Assembly (NCBI RefSeq): GCF_900128425.1 | Contig: NZ_LT635782.1 | Location: 471,358 to 535,357 of the forward strand | Direction: 5' to 3' | From: Anaerococcus urinomassiliensis | Lineage (GTDB): Bacteria > Bacillota > Clostridia > Tissierellales > Peptoniphilaceae | DNA length: 64,000 nt | Shown: positions 44,704 to 55,935 of the stretch, in pieces | Layout of the letters: each line of letters starts with the position of its first letter | Position numbering within the stretch: the stretch's first letter is position 1 | Notes under the pieces: model-generated | The model's database searches: none | What the model saw: the letters and a program-made list of their open reading frames with translations, nothing else | Told to the model about the DNA's origin: nothing | Position numbers and translations under genes: made by a program

Positions 44704-45900
44704 ATGAACAAAAAAACTGTAAAAGATTTAGATGTTAAGGGAAAGAAGGTTCTAGTCAGAGTTGATTTCAATGTCCCTCTTTCAAAAGAGAACAGGGGCG
44801 AAATTGCTGATGATACAAGAATTAAGGCAGCTCTTCCTACAATCGATTACTTATTAGAAAATGATGCTAAAGTTATCTTGATGAGTCACTTGGGTAGACC
44901 AAAGGGAGAAGCAAATCCAGATTTTGCCCTAAAACCAGTTGCAGAGTGGTTAGAAAATCACTATGGTGCCAAATTCCACTTTTTACCAAGTCCTGAAGTA
45001 GTAGATGATAAGGTAAAAGAAGAAGTAGAAAACCTTAAAGAAGGTGAACTTGCTTTACTAGAAAATACAAGATATGTTGGTGGCGAAACTAAAAATGATG
45101 AAGAATTTTCAAAGAAATTAGCTTCACTTGCTGACCTTTATGTAAATGATGCCTTTGGTACAAGCCACAGAGCACACTCTTCAAACGTTGGTGTTGCAAG
45201 TATTCTTCCTTCAGCAGTAGGTTTCTTGATTGAAAAAGAAATAGATGTAATGGGCAAGGCTTTAGAAGACCCAGAAAAACCATTTGTATCAATCCTTGGT
45301 GGTGCAAAGGTATCTGATAAGATTGGTGTTATTGAAAATCTACTTACAAAAGTTGATACTATCCTAATCGGTGGTGGTATGGCTTATACTTTCCTAAAAG
45401 CACAAGGCAAGGAAATCGGCAAATCTCTTCTAGAAGAAGACAAAATGGATCTTTCTCTTAATCTACTAGAAAGAGCTAAAGAAAACGGAGTAGAAATCTT
45501 ACTTCCAGTTGACGTAGTAATTGCAGATGAGATTGCTCCTGGAGTAGAAACTCAAATAGTTGACATAGATAGGATTCCTGCTGACAAAGAAGCTCTAGAC
45601 ATCGGACCAAAAACTGCAGAATTATTTGCTGAAAAAATCAAAGCAGCAAAAACAGTTGTTTGGAATGGACCAATGGGAGTATTTGAAATCAAAGAATTCT
45701 CAAATGGAACCAATGAAGTTGCAAAAGCTTTATCTGAAGCTGATGCTACAACAATAGTTGGTGGTGGAGACTCTGCTCTTGCTATTGAAATGGCTGGACT
45801 AAAAGATAAGATCACCCATGTTTCTACAGGTGGTGGAGCAAGCTTAGAGTTCCTAGAAGGAAAAGACCTTCCAGGTATTTCTGCAATCGAAGATAAGTAA
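44704..45900 (+). CDS. pgk: Phosphoglycerate kinase
   Basis: Transfers phosphate from 1,3-bisphosphoglycerate to [11 protein letters not shown] near residue 22, SHLGRPKG, the substrate-binding [13 protein letters not shown], and ATP-binding [21 protein letters not shown]. 398 residues, normal. Followed by tpiA after 9 bp. Confidence 0.98.
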   Translation: MNKKTVKDLDVKGKKVLVRVDFNVPLSKENRGEIADDTRIKAALPTIDYLLENDAKVILMSHLGRPKGEANPDFALKPVAEWLENHYGAKFHFLPSPEVVDDKVKEEVENLKEGELALLENTRYVGGETKNDEEFSKKLASLADLYVNDAFGTSHRAHSSNVGVASILPSAVGFLIEKEIDVMGKALEDPEKPFVSILGGAKVSDKIGVIENLLTKVDTILIGGGMAYTFLKAQGKEIGKSLLEEDKMDLSLNLLERAKENGVEILLPVDVVIADEIAPGVETQIVDIDRIPADKEALDIGPKTAELFAEKIKAAKTVVWNGPMGVFEIKEFSNGTNEVAKALSEADATTIVGGGDSALAIEMAGLKDKITHVSTGGGASLEFLEGKDLPGISAIEDK

Positions 45901-45909
45901 GGAGATATT

Positions 45910-46662
45910 ATGCGTAAACCAGTAATCGTTGGAAATTGGAAGATGAACAAAACTGTAACAGAAGCAAAAGAGCTACTAGAGGCAATAAAAAATGCTGACC
46001 TTGATAGCGAAGTAGAAGCAGGAGTTTGTGTACCAGCAATAGACTTATGTGCTGCATCTAAAATTCTAGATGGAACTGATATAAAATTTGGTGGCCAAAA
46101 TATGTACTTTGAAGAATCAGGTGCATTTACAGGAGAAATATCTCCACTGATGCTAAAAGATATCAATGCTGATTACGTAATTTTAGGTCACTCTGAGCGC
46201 CGCGATATATTTGGAGAATGCGATGACCTTATAAATGAGAAAGTTCTATCTGCTTTTGACCACCAGCTAACACCAATTCTTTGCTGTGGCGAATCTCTAG
46301 AAGAAAGAGAAGCTAACAAACAAGAAGAAAAGGTAAAATCACAAATTGGAGCAAATCTTAAAGATGTAAGCGAAGATGATGTTAAGAAATTAATCATCGC
46401 TTATGAACCAATTTGGGCAATAGGTACAGGAAAAACAGCATCAGCTGATGATGCAGAAGCAATGTGTGCATTTATTAGAAATCTAATTGCAGAACTTTAT
46501 TCTAAAGAAACAGCAGAGGCAGTTCGCATTCAATATGGTGGATCTGTAAAACCAGCAAATGTTAAAGAACTAATGGCAAAAGAAAATATTGACGGTGCCC
46601 TAGTAGGTGGAGCAAGCCTAAAAGCAGAAGATTTTGCTGCCCTAGTAAATCACAGAAAATAA
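45910..46662 (+). CDS. tpiA: Triosephosphate isomerase
   Basis: Interconverts dihydroxyacetone phosphate and glyceraldehyde 3-phosphate. GNWKMNKT at the start (active-site Lys), ILGHSERR (catalytic His), AYEPIWAIGTGKTA (catalytic Glu and loop 6), and IQYGGSVKP. 250 residues. The order gap-pgk-tpiA-eno lacks the phosphoglycerate mutase gene usually found before eno. Confidence 0.98.
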   Translation: MRKPVIVGNWKMNKTVTEAKELLEAIKNADLDSEVEAGVCVPAIDLCAASKILDGTDIKFGGQNMYFEESGAFTGEISPLMLKDINADYVILGHSERRDIFGECDDLINEKVLSAFDHQLTPILCCGESLEEREANKQEEKVKSQIGANLKDVSEDDVKKLIIAYEPIWAIGTGKTASADDAEAMCAFIRNLIAELYSKETAEAVRIQYGGSVKPANVKELMAKENIDGALVGGASLKAEDFAALVNHRK

Positions 46663-46689
46663 TTAATTAATAAAAGGAGAATATTTTAA

Positions 46690-47997
<1,308 letters not shown>

Positions 47998-48010
47998 TAA
48001 AAATTAGAGA

Positions 48011-48033
48011 AGCGGGGGTGACCCCGTTTTTTC
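48011..48033 (+). terminator. Rho-independent terminator after eno
   Basis: CGGGG and CCCCG pair around a GTGA tetraloop, followed by six T. Confidence 0.92.
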
Positions 48034-48083
48034 TTTATAAGAAAATATTTCGGGTATTATATTAATAACTTAGTCCATATAAA

Positions 48084-48112
48084 TTGCGTAAGATGCCTAA
48101 TAGTGGTATACT
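48084..48112 (+). promoter_or_regulatory. Promoter of secG
   Basis: TTGCGT (-35) is separated by 17 bp from TATACT, which is extended by an upstream TGG. CGGAGG follows before the ATG at 48141. Confidence 0.7.
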
Positions 48113-48140
48113 ATGAAAAGATGAAATCGGAGGTGTCTTA

Positions 48141-48368
48141 ATGGAAAACTTTTTAGCAGTTGTTTTGATGATTGCATCGCTAATAGTTATAGTAGCTGTA
48201 ACAATGCAAGATCCAAAAACTGATGGTTTGGGAACACTAGCTGGCCAAGAAACTAACGTATTTGGTAGAAGTGCTCACAAAACAAAAAACGAAATGTTAG
48301 ATAAAGTAGTTGTTGCTGGTGGAGTTTTACTTTTCCTAGCAAGTATAATATTTCTAATAGTAATGTAG
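48141..48368 (+). CDS. secG: Preprotein translocase subunit SecG
   Basis: 75-residue translocon subunit with two membrane helices (about 3-20 and 52-74) joined by a loop with the family motif LGTLAGQETNVFGRSAHKTK in part. It assists SecYE in protein export. The secG-rnr-smpB order is conserved in Firmicutes. Confidence 0.93.
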   Translation: MENFLAVVLMIASLIVIVAVTMQDPKTDGLGTLAGQETNVFGRSAHKTKNEMLDKVVVAGGVLLFLASIIFLIVM

Positions 48369-48405
48369 GGGCTAAGGATAGGAAAGCTATCTAGCCTCTT
48401 TTTTT
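48368..48405 (+). terminator. Terminator-like hairpin between secG and rnr
   Basis: GGGGCTA pairs with TAGCCTC (one G-T pair), with an inner GATAG/CTATC stem, followed by eight T. It probably reduces read-through from secG to rnr; no clear separate rnr promoter was found in the 27 bp that follow. Confidence 0.8.
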
Positions 48406-48432
48406 ATAGTTATAAAAAGAAACGAGTTAATA

Positions 48433-50556
48433 ATGAATTTAAGAGACCTTATTTTAAATATAGTTTATGATGAAGATTACAATCCAATTACAATACAAGA
48501 ATTGGCCGCCTATATGAAGGCAGACAAGTACACCAAAGGTGTTGTTTATGATGAAGTAAAAAAACTTGAAAAAGATAATAAAATTCATATCAGCCATAAA
48601 AAGAGAATTCTGCCTATAAGTGATGAAGAACTATCATTAATAGGAACAATTTCTCTTGCTCAAGGAGGCTATGGATTTTTCATATCCGAAAATAAAGATA
48701 TGAATGATGTGTTTATATCAAAAGACAATCTAGGGGATGCCTTTGATGGTGATAAAGTCAAAATTGAAATAACAAAAGAAGCCTCCAAGGGCAAAAATGC
48801 CGAAGGCCGAGTTATTGATATAATCGAACGAGGAAAAACTAAGATTGTAGGTACATTTCAGGAATCCAAAGGCTTTGGCTTTGTAGTAGCTGATAACAAG
48901 TCTATAGGCAAAGATATCTATATAGAAAAGAAATATACTAAAAATGCTAAAAATAAAGATAAGGTTATAGCTGAAATTATAAATTTCCCTAAAAAAGGTA
49001 ATCCCGAGGGTAGAATAGTTGAAATCATAGGTCATAAAAATGACAAAAATGTCGACATTTATTCTATAGTAGCTCAACATGGGATCCCATATCAATTTTC
49101 AAAAGATGCAAAGAAAGAAGTTTTATACGTAGATACTGAAGTTAAAGAAGAAGATACTAGAGCTAGAGAAGACTTTAGAGATCTTTTTACAGTTACCATT
49201 GACGGCAGAGATTCCAAAGACTTTGATGATGCGATTTCCATAGAAAAAAACGGTGATAAGTACGACCTATATGTTCATATAGCTGATGTTGCTCACTATG
49301 TAAAAAGAGGAACTGCTATAGATAGAGATGCCTATGATAGGGGAAACTCTACTTACCTATATAATGTCGTAATACCAATGCTTCCAGTTGAACTATCAAA
49401 TGGTATATGTTCTCTAAATCCAAATGTAGATAGGCTAAGCATAAGTCTTAAGATGACCATAGATGGTAAAGGCAATGTAATTGCAAATGACTTTTACGAA
49501 TCTGTAATAAATTCTGATTATAGATTAGTTTATGATGACGTCAATGCATTTTTGGATGATGGCGATGATGAAATATACGATGATGATTATCTTAAGGAGA
49601 AGTTATCACTATTTGATGAACTTCACAAAATTTTAAGACAAAAAAGAGAAGATAGGGGAGCAATAGATTTTAACTTTAGAGAAAGTCAGATTGATACAAC
49701 GGATGATGGTAAAGTTTTAAATATCTCTGTCCATGAGCGTGGCACAGGTAACAAAATGATAGAAGAGTTTATGCTAGTTGCCAATGAAACAGTTGCAACT
49801 CTATTTGGCTACATGGATTTTCCATTTATTTATAGAGTTCACGAAAAACCTTCAGAGGAAAAATTGGACAATTTCAAGCGTGCTCTAAATACAATGGGCT
49901 ACAATATCAGAGGAAGTGAACTTCACCCAAAAGATTTTCAAAAAATACTAGAAGATGTTAAGGGTGAAGATGAAGAGAGTATCATAAATCTTTTAATGCT
50001 TAGGACTATGCAAAAGGCTAAATATAGCAAGAAAAGAGATATACACTTTGGCCTTTCCACTGAGTTTTATACACACTTCACAAGCCCAATCCGTAGATAT
50101 CCAGATTTGATTGTCCATAGACTATTAAAAAATTATATAAAAAACAAATTAAACAAATTTAACCAAGCAAGCTTAGAAAATAGCCTAGATAATTCCAGCG
50201 AGCACTTATCAATGACCGAACGTAGAAGCGAAGATGCTGAACGCGAGGTAGAAGATTTGATGAAGTGCAAGTATATGAGAAGATTTATAGGCGATGAATT
50301 TGAAGGAAACATCAGTTCTATCACAGATTTTGGGATTTTCGTAGAGCTTGATAATACGGTAGAGGGCTTGTTTATGTATAAGTTCTCGGATGACCACTTT
50401 GAATACATTGAAGATAGTTTAAAAGCATTTAATACAGGAAATAAGAAATTCTATTCCATAGGGGATAGGGTCAAGATAGAAGTAAGAAATGTAGATATTT
50501 ATCAAAAAAATATCGACTTTGATTTATTGGAGGAAGATGAAACAGTTAGCAAATAA
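48433..50556 (+). CDS. rnr: Ribonuclease R
   Basis: Processive 3'-5' exoribonuclease that degrades structured RNA and takes part in tmRNA-linked quality control. N-terminal winged helix, two cold-shock domains (GYGFFI and GFGFVV motifs), the catalytic RNB domain with DGRDSKDFDDAISIE (Asp cluster, about residues 256-270), and a C-terminal S1 domain (FEGNISSITDFGIFVEL). 707 residues. Overlaps smpB by 20 bp. Confidence 0.97.
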   Translation: MNLRDLILNIVYDEDYNPITIQELAAYMKADKYTKGVVYDEVKKLEKDNKIHISHKKRILPISDEELSLIGTISLAQGGYGFFISENKDMNDVFISKDNLGDAFDGDKVKIEITKEASKGKNAEGRVIDIIERGKTKIVGTFQESKGFGFVVADNKSIGKDIYIEKKYTKNAKNKDKVIAEIINFPKKGNPEGRIVEIIGHKNDKNVDIYSIVAQHGIPYQFSKDAKKEVLYVDTEVKEEDTRAREDFRDLFTVTIDGRDSKDFDDAISIEKNGDKYDLYVHIADVAHYVKRGTAIDRDAYDRGNSTYLYNVVIPMLPVELSNGICSLNPNVDRLSISLKMTIDGKGNVIANDFYESVINSDYRLVYDDVNAFLDDGDDEIYDDDYLKEKLSLFDELHKILRQKREDRGAIDFNFRESQIDTTDDGKVLNISVHERGTGNKMIEEFMLVANETVATLFGYMDFPFIYRVHEKPSEEKLDNFKRALNTMGYNIRGSELHPKDFQKILEDVKGEDEESIINLLMLRTMQKAKYSKKRDIHFGLSTEFYTHFTSPIRRYPDLIVHRLLKNYIKNKLNKFNQASLENSLDNSSEHLSMTERRSEDAEREVEDLMKCKYMRRFIGDEFEGNISSITDFGIFVELDNTVEGLFMYKFSDDHFEYIEDSLKAFNTGNKKFYSIGDRVKIEVRNVDIYQKNIDFDLLEEDETVSK

Positions 50557-50980
50557 TAAAAAGGCCTTTCATGATTATTTTATAGAAAAAAAATATGAAG
50601 CAGGTATTGAACTTAAGGGTGATGAAGTAAAAAGCATTAAACAAGGCAAGGTGAGTATCAAGGAAAGCTTTATTGGAGATAAAAATGGAGAGATTTATAT
50701 ATACGGCATGCATGTAACACCATTTAGCGAAGCCTATGATAAAAAAATCGATCCTACTAGGACTAGGAAGCTATTGCTCCACAAAAAAGAAATAAGTACT
50801 CTAATTGGCAAGAAAAGTCAGGCTGGTTTTACAATAGTGCCTCTTTCTATTTATGAGAAAAATGGCCTAGTAAAAATAGAAATTGCCCTAGCTAAGGGTA
50901 AAAAACTATACGATAAACGTGAAAGTTTAAAGAAAAAAGACGACAAAAGAAGGATAGAGAGAGCCTTAAAAAACTATTAA
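50537..50980 (+). CDS. smpB: SsrA-binding protein SmpB
   Basis: Binds tmRNA and delivers it to stalled ribosomes. Start ATG at 50537 (MKQLANNKKAFHDYF) is chosen over an earlier in-frame codon because GGAGG at 50529-50533 is properly placed. GIELKGDEVKSIKQGKVSIKES fits the family, as does the basic C-terminal tail. 147 residues. No ssrA gene is visible downstream in the window. Confidence 0.97.
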   Translation: MKQLANNKKAFHDYFIEKKYEAGIELKGDEVKSIKQGKVSIKESFIGDKNGEIYIYGMHVTPFSEAYDKKIDPTRTRKLLLHKKEISTLIGKKSQAGFTIVPLSIYEKNGLVKIEIALAKGKKLYDKRESLKKKDDKRRIERALKNY

Positions 50981-51009
50981 AGACTAATTTATTTTATATA
51001 ATAATTTTG

Positions 51010-51039
51010 TTTACATTATCTAACATTTAGTTGTAAAAT
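51010..51039 (+). promoter_or_regulatory. Probable promoter of the nucleobase permease
   Basis: TTTACA (-35) and TAAAAT (-10) are separated by 18 bp, 43 bp before the ATG at 51082; AAAGGAAGG follows. No purine riboswitch-like structure was recognised. Confidence 0.5.
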
Positions 51040-51081
51040 ATATTAGATACGGAAATATTACATTTATGAAAGGAAGGTTGA

Positions 51082-52455
51082 ATGAATAATACGTATAACA
51101 ATTTATTTAAATTTGAAGCTGATGTTCCTAATAAAGAATCCTTGCCCCTAGCCTTACAGCACGTTATAGCAATGATTGCAGGCTGTATAGCACCACCAAT
51201 AATATTTGCTGGTGTTATAGGTTTATCTCCAGAGGATTCAACTATTTTAGTTCAAATGTCACTAATAGGATCAGCTCTTACTACACTATTGATGTTATAT
51301 CCAATTGGGAAAATTGGATCAAGGTTGCCTATGATATATGGTGTTAGTTTCTCATACATACCTACAATGCTTGCTCTGGGAAGCCAATATCAAGATTTGG
51401 GTCCCCGAAATATAGTAGCTATTATCTTGGGTGCTCAACTAATAGCTGCCCTAGTCTCAATTTTATTTGGTTATGGACTAAAATACATACTTCCATATTT
51501 TCCACCTTTAGTATCAGGAACTGTAGTTTTGTGTATAGGTTTATCCTTGTATCCTGTAGCTATCCAAAACATGGGCGGAGGTGGAGACCTAACCATGGCC
51601 GGATGGGGTGCTTGGCAATATTGGTTAGTTGCTATAATAACACTAGTAGCAAATATAGGATTTACACATTTTGGTAAAGGATTTTCAAAACTAGCCTCAG
51701 TATTACTTGCAATGATAGTAGGTTACATAGTGTCATTTTTCTTTAATATGGTTGACTTATCTTCTGTGGGTACTGCACCAATGTTTTCACTTACCAAACC
51801 ATTTCATTTTGGTATCAGATTTAACGGATCTGCTATTGTTTCTTTTGTAATTATTTTTATAGTAACAGCTATAGAAGGTATTGGTGATATGAGTTCAACA
51901 ACAATTGGTGGCATGGATAGGGTTCCTACAGATCAAGAGCTTCGTGGTGGAATAATTGGTTTTGGAGTTGCCAATGTAATTGGTACGATTATTGGAACAT
52001 TACCTACTGCAACTTTCTCACAAAATGCAGGGATTGTTTCAATCAACAAAGTAATAAACAAAAAAGTTTTTACCCAAGCTGCAATAATAATTCTTGTAGC
52101 AGGACTTTTTCCAAAACTTTCAGCATTTTTAACATCTATTCCAGCCCCTGTAATAGGAGGAGCAACTCTATCAATATTTGCTGCGATTACTATGAATGGT
52201 ATACGTATGATTGCAAATCAACCCCTAACACTTAGAAACACTTCTATAGTTGGTGTATCTGTAGCCATAGGTTTTGGATTTACAACAGTAGTTACAGCGG
52301 CAAATGCGGCTGGTGTTTCATTTATGCCAAATAGCCTAGAAGTTGCTATAGGTGCATCTCCAGTAGTATTATCCGCTATTTCTGCAGTATTAATGAATAT
52401 CATAATTCCAGAAAAAGAAGAGGATAAAAAAACAAGTGATAGTTTAATTGGATAA
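51082..52455 (+). CDS. Uracil/xanthine permease, NCS2 family
   Basis: 457-residue transporter with about 12-14 hydrophobic helices. LALQHVIAMIAGCIAPP near the start, the NCS2 motif region around EGIGDMSSTTIGGMDR (the substrate-binding Glu), and NVIGTIIGTLPTATFSQNAGIVSI are characteristic of nucleobase:cation symporters. Closest in look to the purine/xanthine group, but substrate is not certain. Confidence 0.93.
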   Translation: MNNTYNNLFKFEADVPNKESLPLALQHVIAMIAGCIAPPIIFAGVIGLSPEDSTILVQMSLIGSALTTLLMLYPIGKIGSRLPMIYGVSFSYIPTMLALGSQYQDLGPRNIVAIILGAQLIAALVSILFGYGLKYILPYFPPLVSGTVVLCIGLSLYPVAIQNMGGGGDLTMAGWGAWQYWLVAIITLVANIGFTHFGKGFSKLASVLLAMIVGYIVSFFFNMVDLSSVGTAPMFSLTKPFHFGIRFNGSAIVSFVIIFIVTAIEGIGDMSSTTIGGMDRVPTDQELRGGIIGFGVANVIGTIIGTLPTATFSQNAGIVSINKVINKKVFTQAAIIILVAGLFPKLSAFLTSIPAPVIGGATLSIFAAITMNGIRMIANQPLTLRNTSIVGVSVAIGFGFTTVVTAANAAGVSFMPNSLEVAIGASPVVLSAISAVLMNIIIPEKEEDKKTSDSLIG

Positions 52456-52532
52456 GATATACCATAATTCTATATTAGTATCTTATAAATAATATTAGAA
52501 CAACTAAATAAAATAATTTTAAGATAAATCAA

Positions 52533-52588
52533 ATGGAGCTTTATATACTAGATATATACCTATACTAGTATTAAGCTCTATTTTTTTA
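52533..52588 (+). terminator. Rho-independent terminator after the permease
   Basis: A long stem pairs GGAGCTT..TATACTAG with CTAGTA..AAGCTC around an AT-rich loop, followed by seven T. It separates the housekeeping part from the nuclease-cas operon. Confidence 0.85.
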
Positions 52589-52615
52589 ATTTATAATATA
52601 AATATTTTAATACTT

Positions 52616-52624
52616 TGATATAAT
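52616..52624 (+). promoter_or_regulatory. Extended -10 promoter of the nuclease-cas operon
   Basis: TGATATAAT is an extended -10 element 26 bp before the thermonuclease ATG; the -35 region is AT-rich without a clear match. AAAGGAG precedes the start. No other promoter was noticed between here and the end of cas2, so the whole operon may depend on it. Confidence 0.55.
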
Positions 52625-52650
52625 AAATAGAAAGAATAAAGGAGTGAGAA

Positions 52651-53175
52651 ATGAAAAAATATATAAATAAATTTTTGTTAATTATAATGCTATTCATACT
52701 TTCAGCCTGTTTAATAGAAGATAAAAATGAAGACTCATATTATCAAAAGGGCGAAGTAGAATGGATAGTTGATGGGGACACAGCTCATATTATAATCGAT
52801 GGAGAAAAACAAAAGGTACGTTTTACAGGAATAAACACTCCTGAATATAACCCCAAAAAGGGAATCAGTGAACACTATGGAAAAGAAGCCTTTCACTATA
52901 CAAAAGATATGATTAAAAACAAAACTGTTTACCTAGAAAAAGACATATCAAACACCGATAAGTACGGCAGACTTCTAAGATATATATGGTTAGAAAAACC
53001 AGAAGATCCAACAAATCCAACAAAAGAAGAACTTGGAAATATAAATCTAAATGGGAAATTAGTAAAAGAAGGCTACGCCTTTGCTGGAAACTACAAACCA
53101 GATGTTAAATATAAAGATGTATTTGATGAGTTTGAAACTTATGCCAAGGAAAATAATAAGGGAATGTGGAAATGA
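52651..53175 (+). CDS. Thermonuclease-family (SNase) lipoprotein
   Basis: 174-residue secreted nuclease. A lipoprotein signal peptide (basic MKKYINK, hydrophobic core, lipobox LSAC with Cys20) anchors it outside the membrane. The mature part is a staphylococcal-nuclease OB domain with VDGDTAHI (metal Asp), VRFTGINTPE (catalytic Arg and Glu) and YGRLLRYIW (second catalytic Arg). It would cut DNA or RNA at the cell surface. The stop TGA overlaps the ATG of cas3 (ATGA), so it is translationally coupled to the CRISPR operon. A link in function is inference only. Confidence 0.9.
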   Translation: MKKYINKFLLIIMLFILSACLIEDKNEDSYYQKGEVEWIVDGDTAHIIIDGEKQKVRFTGINTPEYNPKKGISEHYGKEAFHYTKDMIKNKTVYLEKDISNTDKYGRLLRYIWLEKPEDPTNPTKEELGNINLNGKLVKEGYAFAGNYKPDVKYKDVFDEFETYAKENNKGMWK

Positions 53176-55931
53176 CAATAAACAAGAACTTTTGGGCTAA
53201 AAAACAGGATAATAATGGCTCATTTGAGTGGTTGCCCCTATATATTCATCTAATAGATACAAAAAATGTAGTTGCCTTCTTATATGATCATTGGCTAAGC
53301 GAATCGCAAAGAAGACTTATAAATAAATCTATAAGCAATGATGATGAAGATATGGGGAAAAAACTAGCTATGTTTGTTGCAGCCTGCCATGATTTAGGAA
53401 AAGCGACCCCTGCTTTTCAACTAAAAAAGGGCTATGCAAACTCAAGTGATTTGGATAGTGTGCTTATAGAAAAATTAGCAAATGATGGATTTGATGGCAT
53501 ATTTGACAGCAAACTAGCTTCGGCTAATAAAAGCCATCATAGCCTTGCTAGTCAGTATCTATTAGAAAAATATGGGGTAAATAGAGATATCGCAACAATT
53601 GTTGGTGCTCATCATGGAAGCCCCGTGGAAGTATCTAGTCAAGTTGATAATCAATTTGCCTATCCATCAAATTATTATCAAAATGAAAATAAGAATAATC
53701 AAACACATAAGTTGTGGGAGGATAATCAGAGAGAAATATTGCTATGGGCTTTAGAAACTACTGGCTTGAAAGATATAAAATCCCTCCCTTATATAAACCA
53801 AGTGGGCCAAGTAATCTTAACCGGATTGTTAATAATGGCAGACTGGATTGCTAGTAATACAAAGTATTTTCCCTTAGTGTCTGTATACGAAGATAAAGAA
53901 TTTGATACAACTAATAGAGCTTATAATGGATTAAATGCTTGGATAAAAACAGAAACATGGCAAAGTTCATATAAAATAGATTACATAGAAGAATTTAAAG
54001 AAAGATTTATGACTGGCAATGATTCATTTTACCCAAATCACTACCAAGATAAATTCATTCAAACCATTATAAATACAGACGATCCGGGGATTTTGGTATT
54101 TGAAGCACCTATGGGTATAGGAAAAACTGAAGCGGCGCTTTTTGGCCTTGAAGTCTTAGCTCAAAAAAAGGCTGCGAGTGGTATGTATTTTGCCCTACCA
54201 ACCCAGGCTACATCAAATGGTATTTTTCCAAGAGTCGAAAAATGGCTTGAATCTGTAGCTAATGAATTTGACGATAAATTGTCAATAAGGTTGATCCACG
54301 GCAAAGCATATTTAAACGAAACATTCAACGACCTTGCTAAAAATATTAACCAAGATGACCCTACAGAAAATTCTAATGTAATAGTCAATGAATGGTTTTC
54401 AGGTAGGAAATCCTCAATATTAGATGATTTTATAGTAGGAACTATAGATCAGTTTTTACTTATGGCATTAAAACAAAAACATCTATTTCTTAGACATTTG
54501 GGCTTTAGTAAGAAGGTTGTAGTTATAGATGAAGTTCATGCCTATGATGCATATGTGAACCAATATCTCTACCAAGCATTGAAGTGGCTAGGAGCTTATG
54601 ATGTGCCAGTAATAATATTATCTGCAACTCTTCCTGCCGGTAAAAGAGAAGAATTAGTCAAGCAATACTTATTAGGTAAGGGAATAGCAAAGAAAAAGCA
54701 AATTCACGAAAGAAATGTAGCTAGAGATAGTTACCCACTTATAACTTATAACGATGGTTCCACAATAAAATACGAAGATAAATTTACAAAGTCAAAAGCA
54801 AAAGAGATAAAAGTTATAAAAGAAGATGAAGAAAATTTATTAAATCTTCTAGAAAATCTCTATAATCAAGGTGGTAATATTGGAGTCATAGTAAATACTG
54901 TAAAAAAAGCTCAAAACTTAGCTAAAGAAGTAGAAGAAGTCCTAGGAATAGATTCATTTGAGCTTATACATTCTAGATTTATTGACAGTCAAAGGATAGA
55001 AAAAGAAAATCAACTATTAAAGATGATTGGCAAAAAAGCTAATAGACCTCAGCAAAAGATATATATAGGTACTCAGGTTATAGAGCAGTCTTTAGACATA
55101 GATTTTGATGTGATGATAACAGAACTCGCACCAATAGATTTGATTTTACAAAGAGTTGGTAGATTACAAAGACATGATATTAAAAGACCAAAATATTACA
55201 AAGAACCAATTCTTTATATTGTTGGGACATCAGATAGTTTTGACTTTGATAAAGGTTCTGCAAGTGTTTATAGCCCATATTTATTAGCACGAAGCCAATA
55301 CTTTTTGCAAGATCCAATCATTATTCCTGATGACTTATCAACGCTTGTTCAGAAAGTTTATTCAGAGGATGAGATTCATTTATCAGATGATCTAAAAGAA
55401 AAGTACCATAACTTCAAAAAAGAGCACGAGATTATAATTGATGAGAAAGAAAATAGAGCCAAGGTATTTAGGATAGCTAACCCAGACCGTGACTTCCTGG
55501 ATGATGAAGGAGAGACTATAATGGGTTGGCTTAATAATAGCAATGAAGTCATAACAGAAGAAGAAACCTTTGCCCAGGTGAGAGATAGTAAGGAAACAAT
55601 TGAAGTAATAGCCTTACAAAAAAATGAAAAAGGAATAGGGTTGTTTGGGACAGATTATGATATAATGGATAAAATTGAAGATTACAATTTTTCAAAAAAA
55701 GTTGTCTCTAACACTCTTAAATTACCACAAGTTTTAAGTGAAAAATATAATATAAGTCAAACAATAGAGTTTTTAGAAAAATACAATATAAATTACTTAT
55801 TTGGATTTCAAAACAACGTGTGGCTTAGAAGTTCTATGGGTATAATTTTTAATGAAAACGATATTTTTGAAATTGGAGACTATATTTTGAAATATTCTAA
55901 TAAATATGGCCTATCTTATGAAAGGAAGTGA
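53172..55931 (+). CDS. cas3: CRISPR-associated helicase/nuclease Cas3 (type I-E)
   Basis: Effector nuclease-helicase recruited by Cascade to unwind and shred target DNA, 919 residues. N-terminal HD domain: PLYIHLIDT, CHDLGKATPAFQ (about residue 72) and VGAHHGSP. Then the SF2 helicase: Walker A PMGIGKTEAAL (about 313-323), VVIDEVHAYD (about 450), ILSATLP and a C-terminal IGTQVIEQSLDIDFD/QRVGRLQRH motif. ATG 53172 is preferred over GTG 53166 since AAGGGA lies about 8 bases upstream. All active-site motifs are intact. Confidence 0.97.
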   Translation: MTINKNFWAKKQDNNGSFEWLPLYIHLIDTKNVVAFLYDHWLSESQRRLINKSISNDDEDMGKKLAMFVAACHDLGKATPAFQLKKGYANSSDLDSVLIEKLANDGFDGIFDSKLASANKSHHSLASQYLLEKYGVNRDIATIVGAHHGSPVEVSSQVDNQFAYPSNYYQNENKNNQTHKLWEDNQREILLWALETTGLKDIKSLPYINQVGQVILTGLLIMADWIASNTKYFPLVSVYEDKEFDTTNRAYNGLNAWIKTETWQSSYKIDYIEEFKERFMTGNDSFYPNHYQDKFIQTIINTDDPGILVFEAPMGIGKTEAALFGLEVLAQKKAASGMYFALPTQATSNGIFPRVEKWLESVANEFDDKLSIRLIHGKAYLNETFNDLAKNINQDDPTENSNVIVNEWFSGRKSSILDDFIVGTIDQFLLMALKQKHLFLRHLGFSKKVVVIDEVHAYDAYVNQYLYQALKWLGAYDVPVIILSATLPAGKREELVKQYLLGKGIAKKKQIHERNVARDSYPLITYNDGSTIKYEDKFTKSKAKEIKVIKEDEENLLNLLENLYNQGGNIGVIVNTVKKAQNLAKEVEEVLGIDSFELIHSRFIDSQRIEKENQLLKMIGKKANRPQQKIYIGTQVIEQSLDIDFDVMITELAPIDLILQRVGRLQRHDIKRPKYYKEPILYIVGTSDSFDFDKGSASVYSPYLLARSQYFLQDPIIIPDDLSTLVQKVYSEDEIHLSDDLKEKYHNFKKEHEIIIDEKENRAKVFRIANPDRDFLDDEGETIMGWLNNSNEVITEEETFAQVRDSKETIEVIALQKNEKGIGLFGTDYDIMDKIEDYNFSKKVVSNTLKLPQVLSEKYNISQTIEFLEKYNINYLFGFQNNVWLRSSMGIIFNENDIFEIGDYILKYSNKYGLSYERK

Positions 55932-55935
55932 GGTA

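Noticed and set aside
46663..46689. Missing phosphoglycerate mutase between tpiA and eno
   Set aside because: Many Firmicutes carry gpm elsewhere in the chromosome, so its absence here is not evidence of an incomplete pathway.
50981..51081. tmRNA (ssrA) behind smpB
   Set aside because: Only about 100 AT-rich bases lie here; no tRNA-like ends or tag-coding region were seen.
50990..51081. Purine riboswitch before the nucleobase permease
   Set aside because: The conserved junction bases and paired stems of the purine aptamer are absent.
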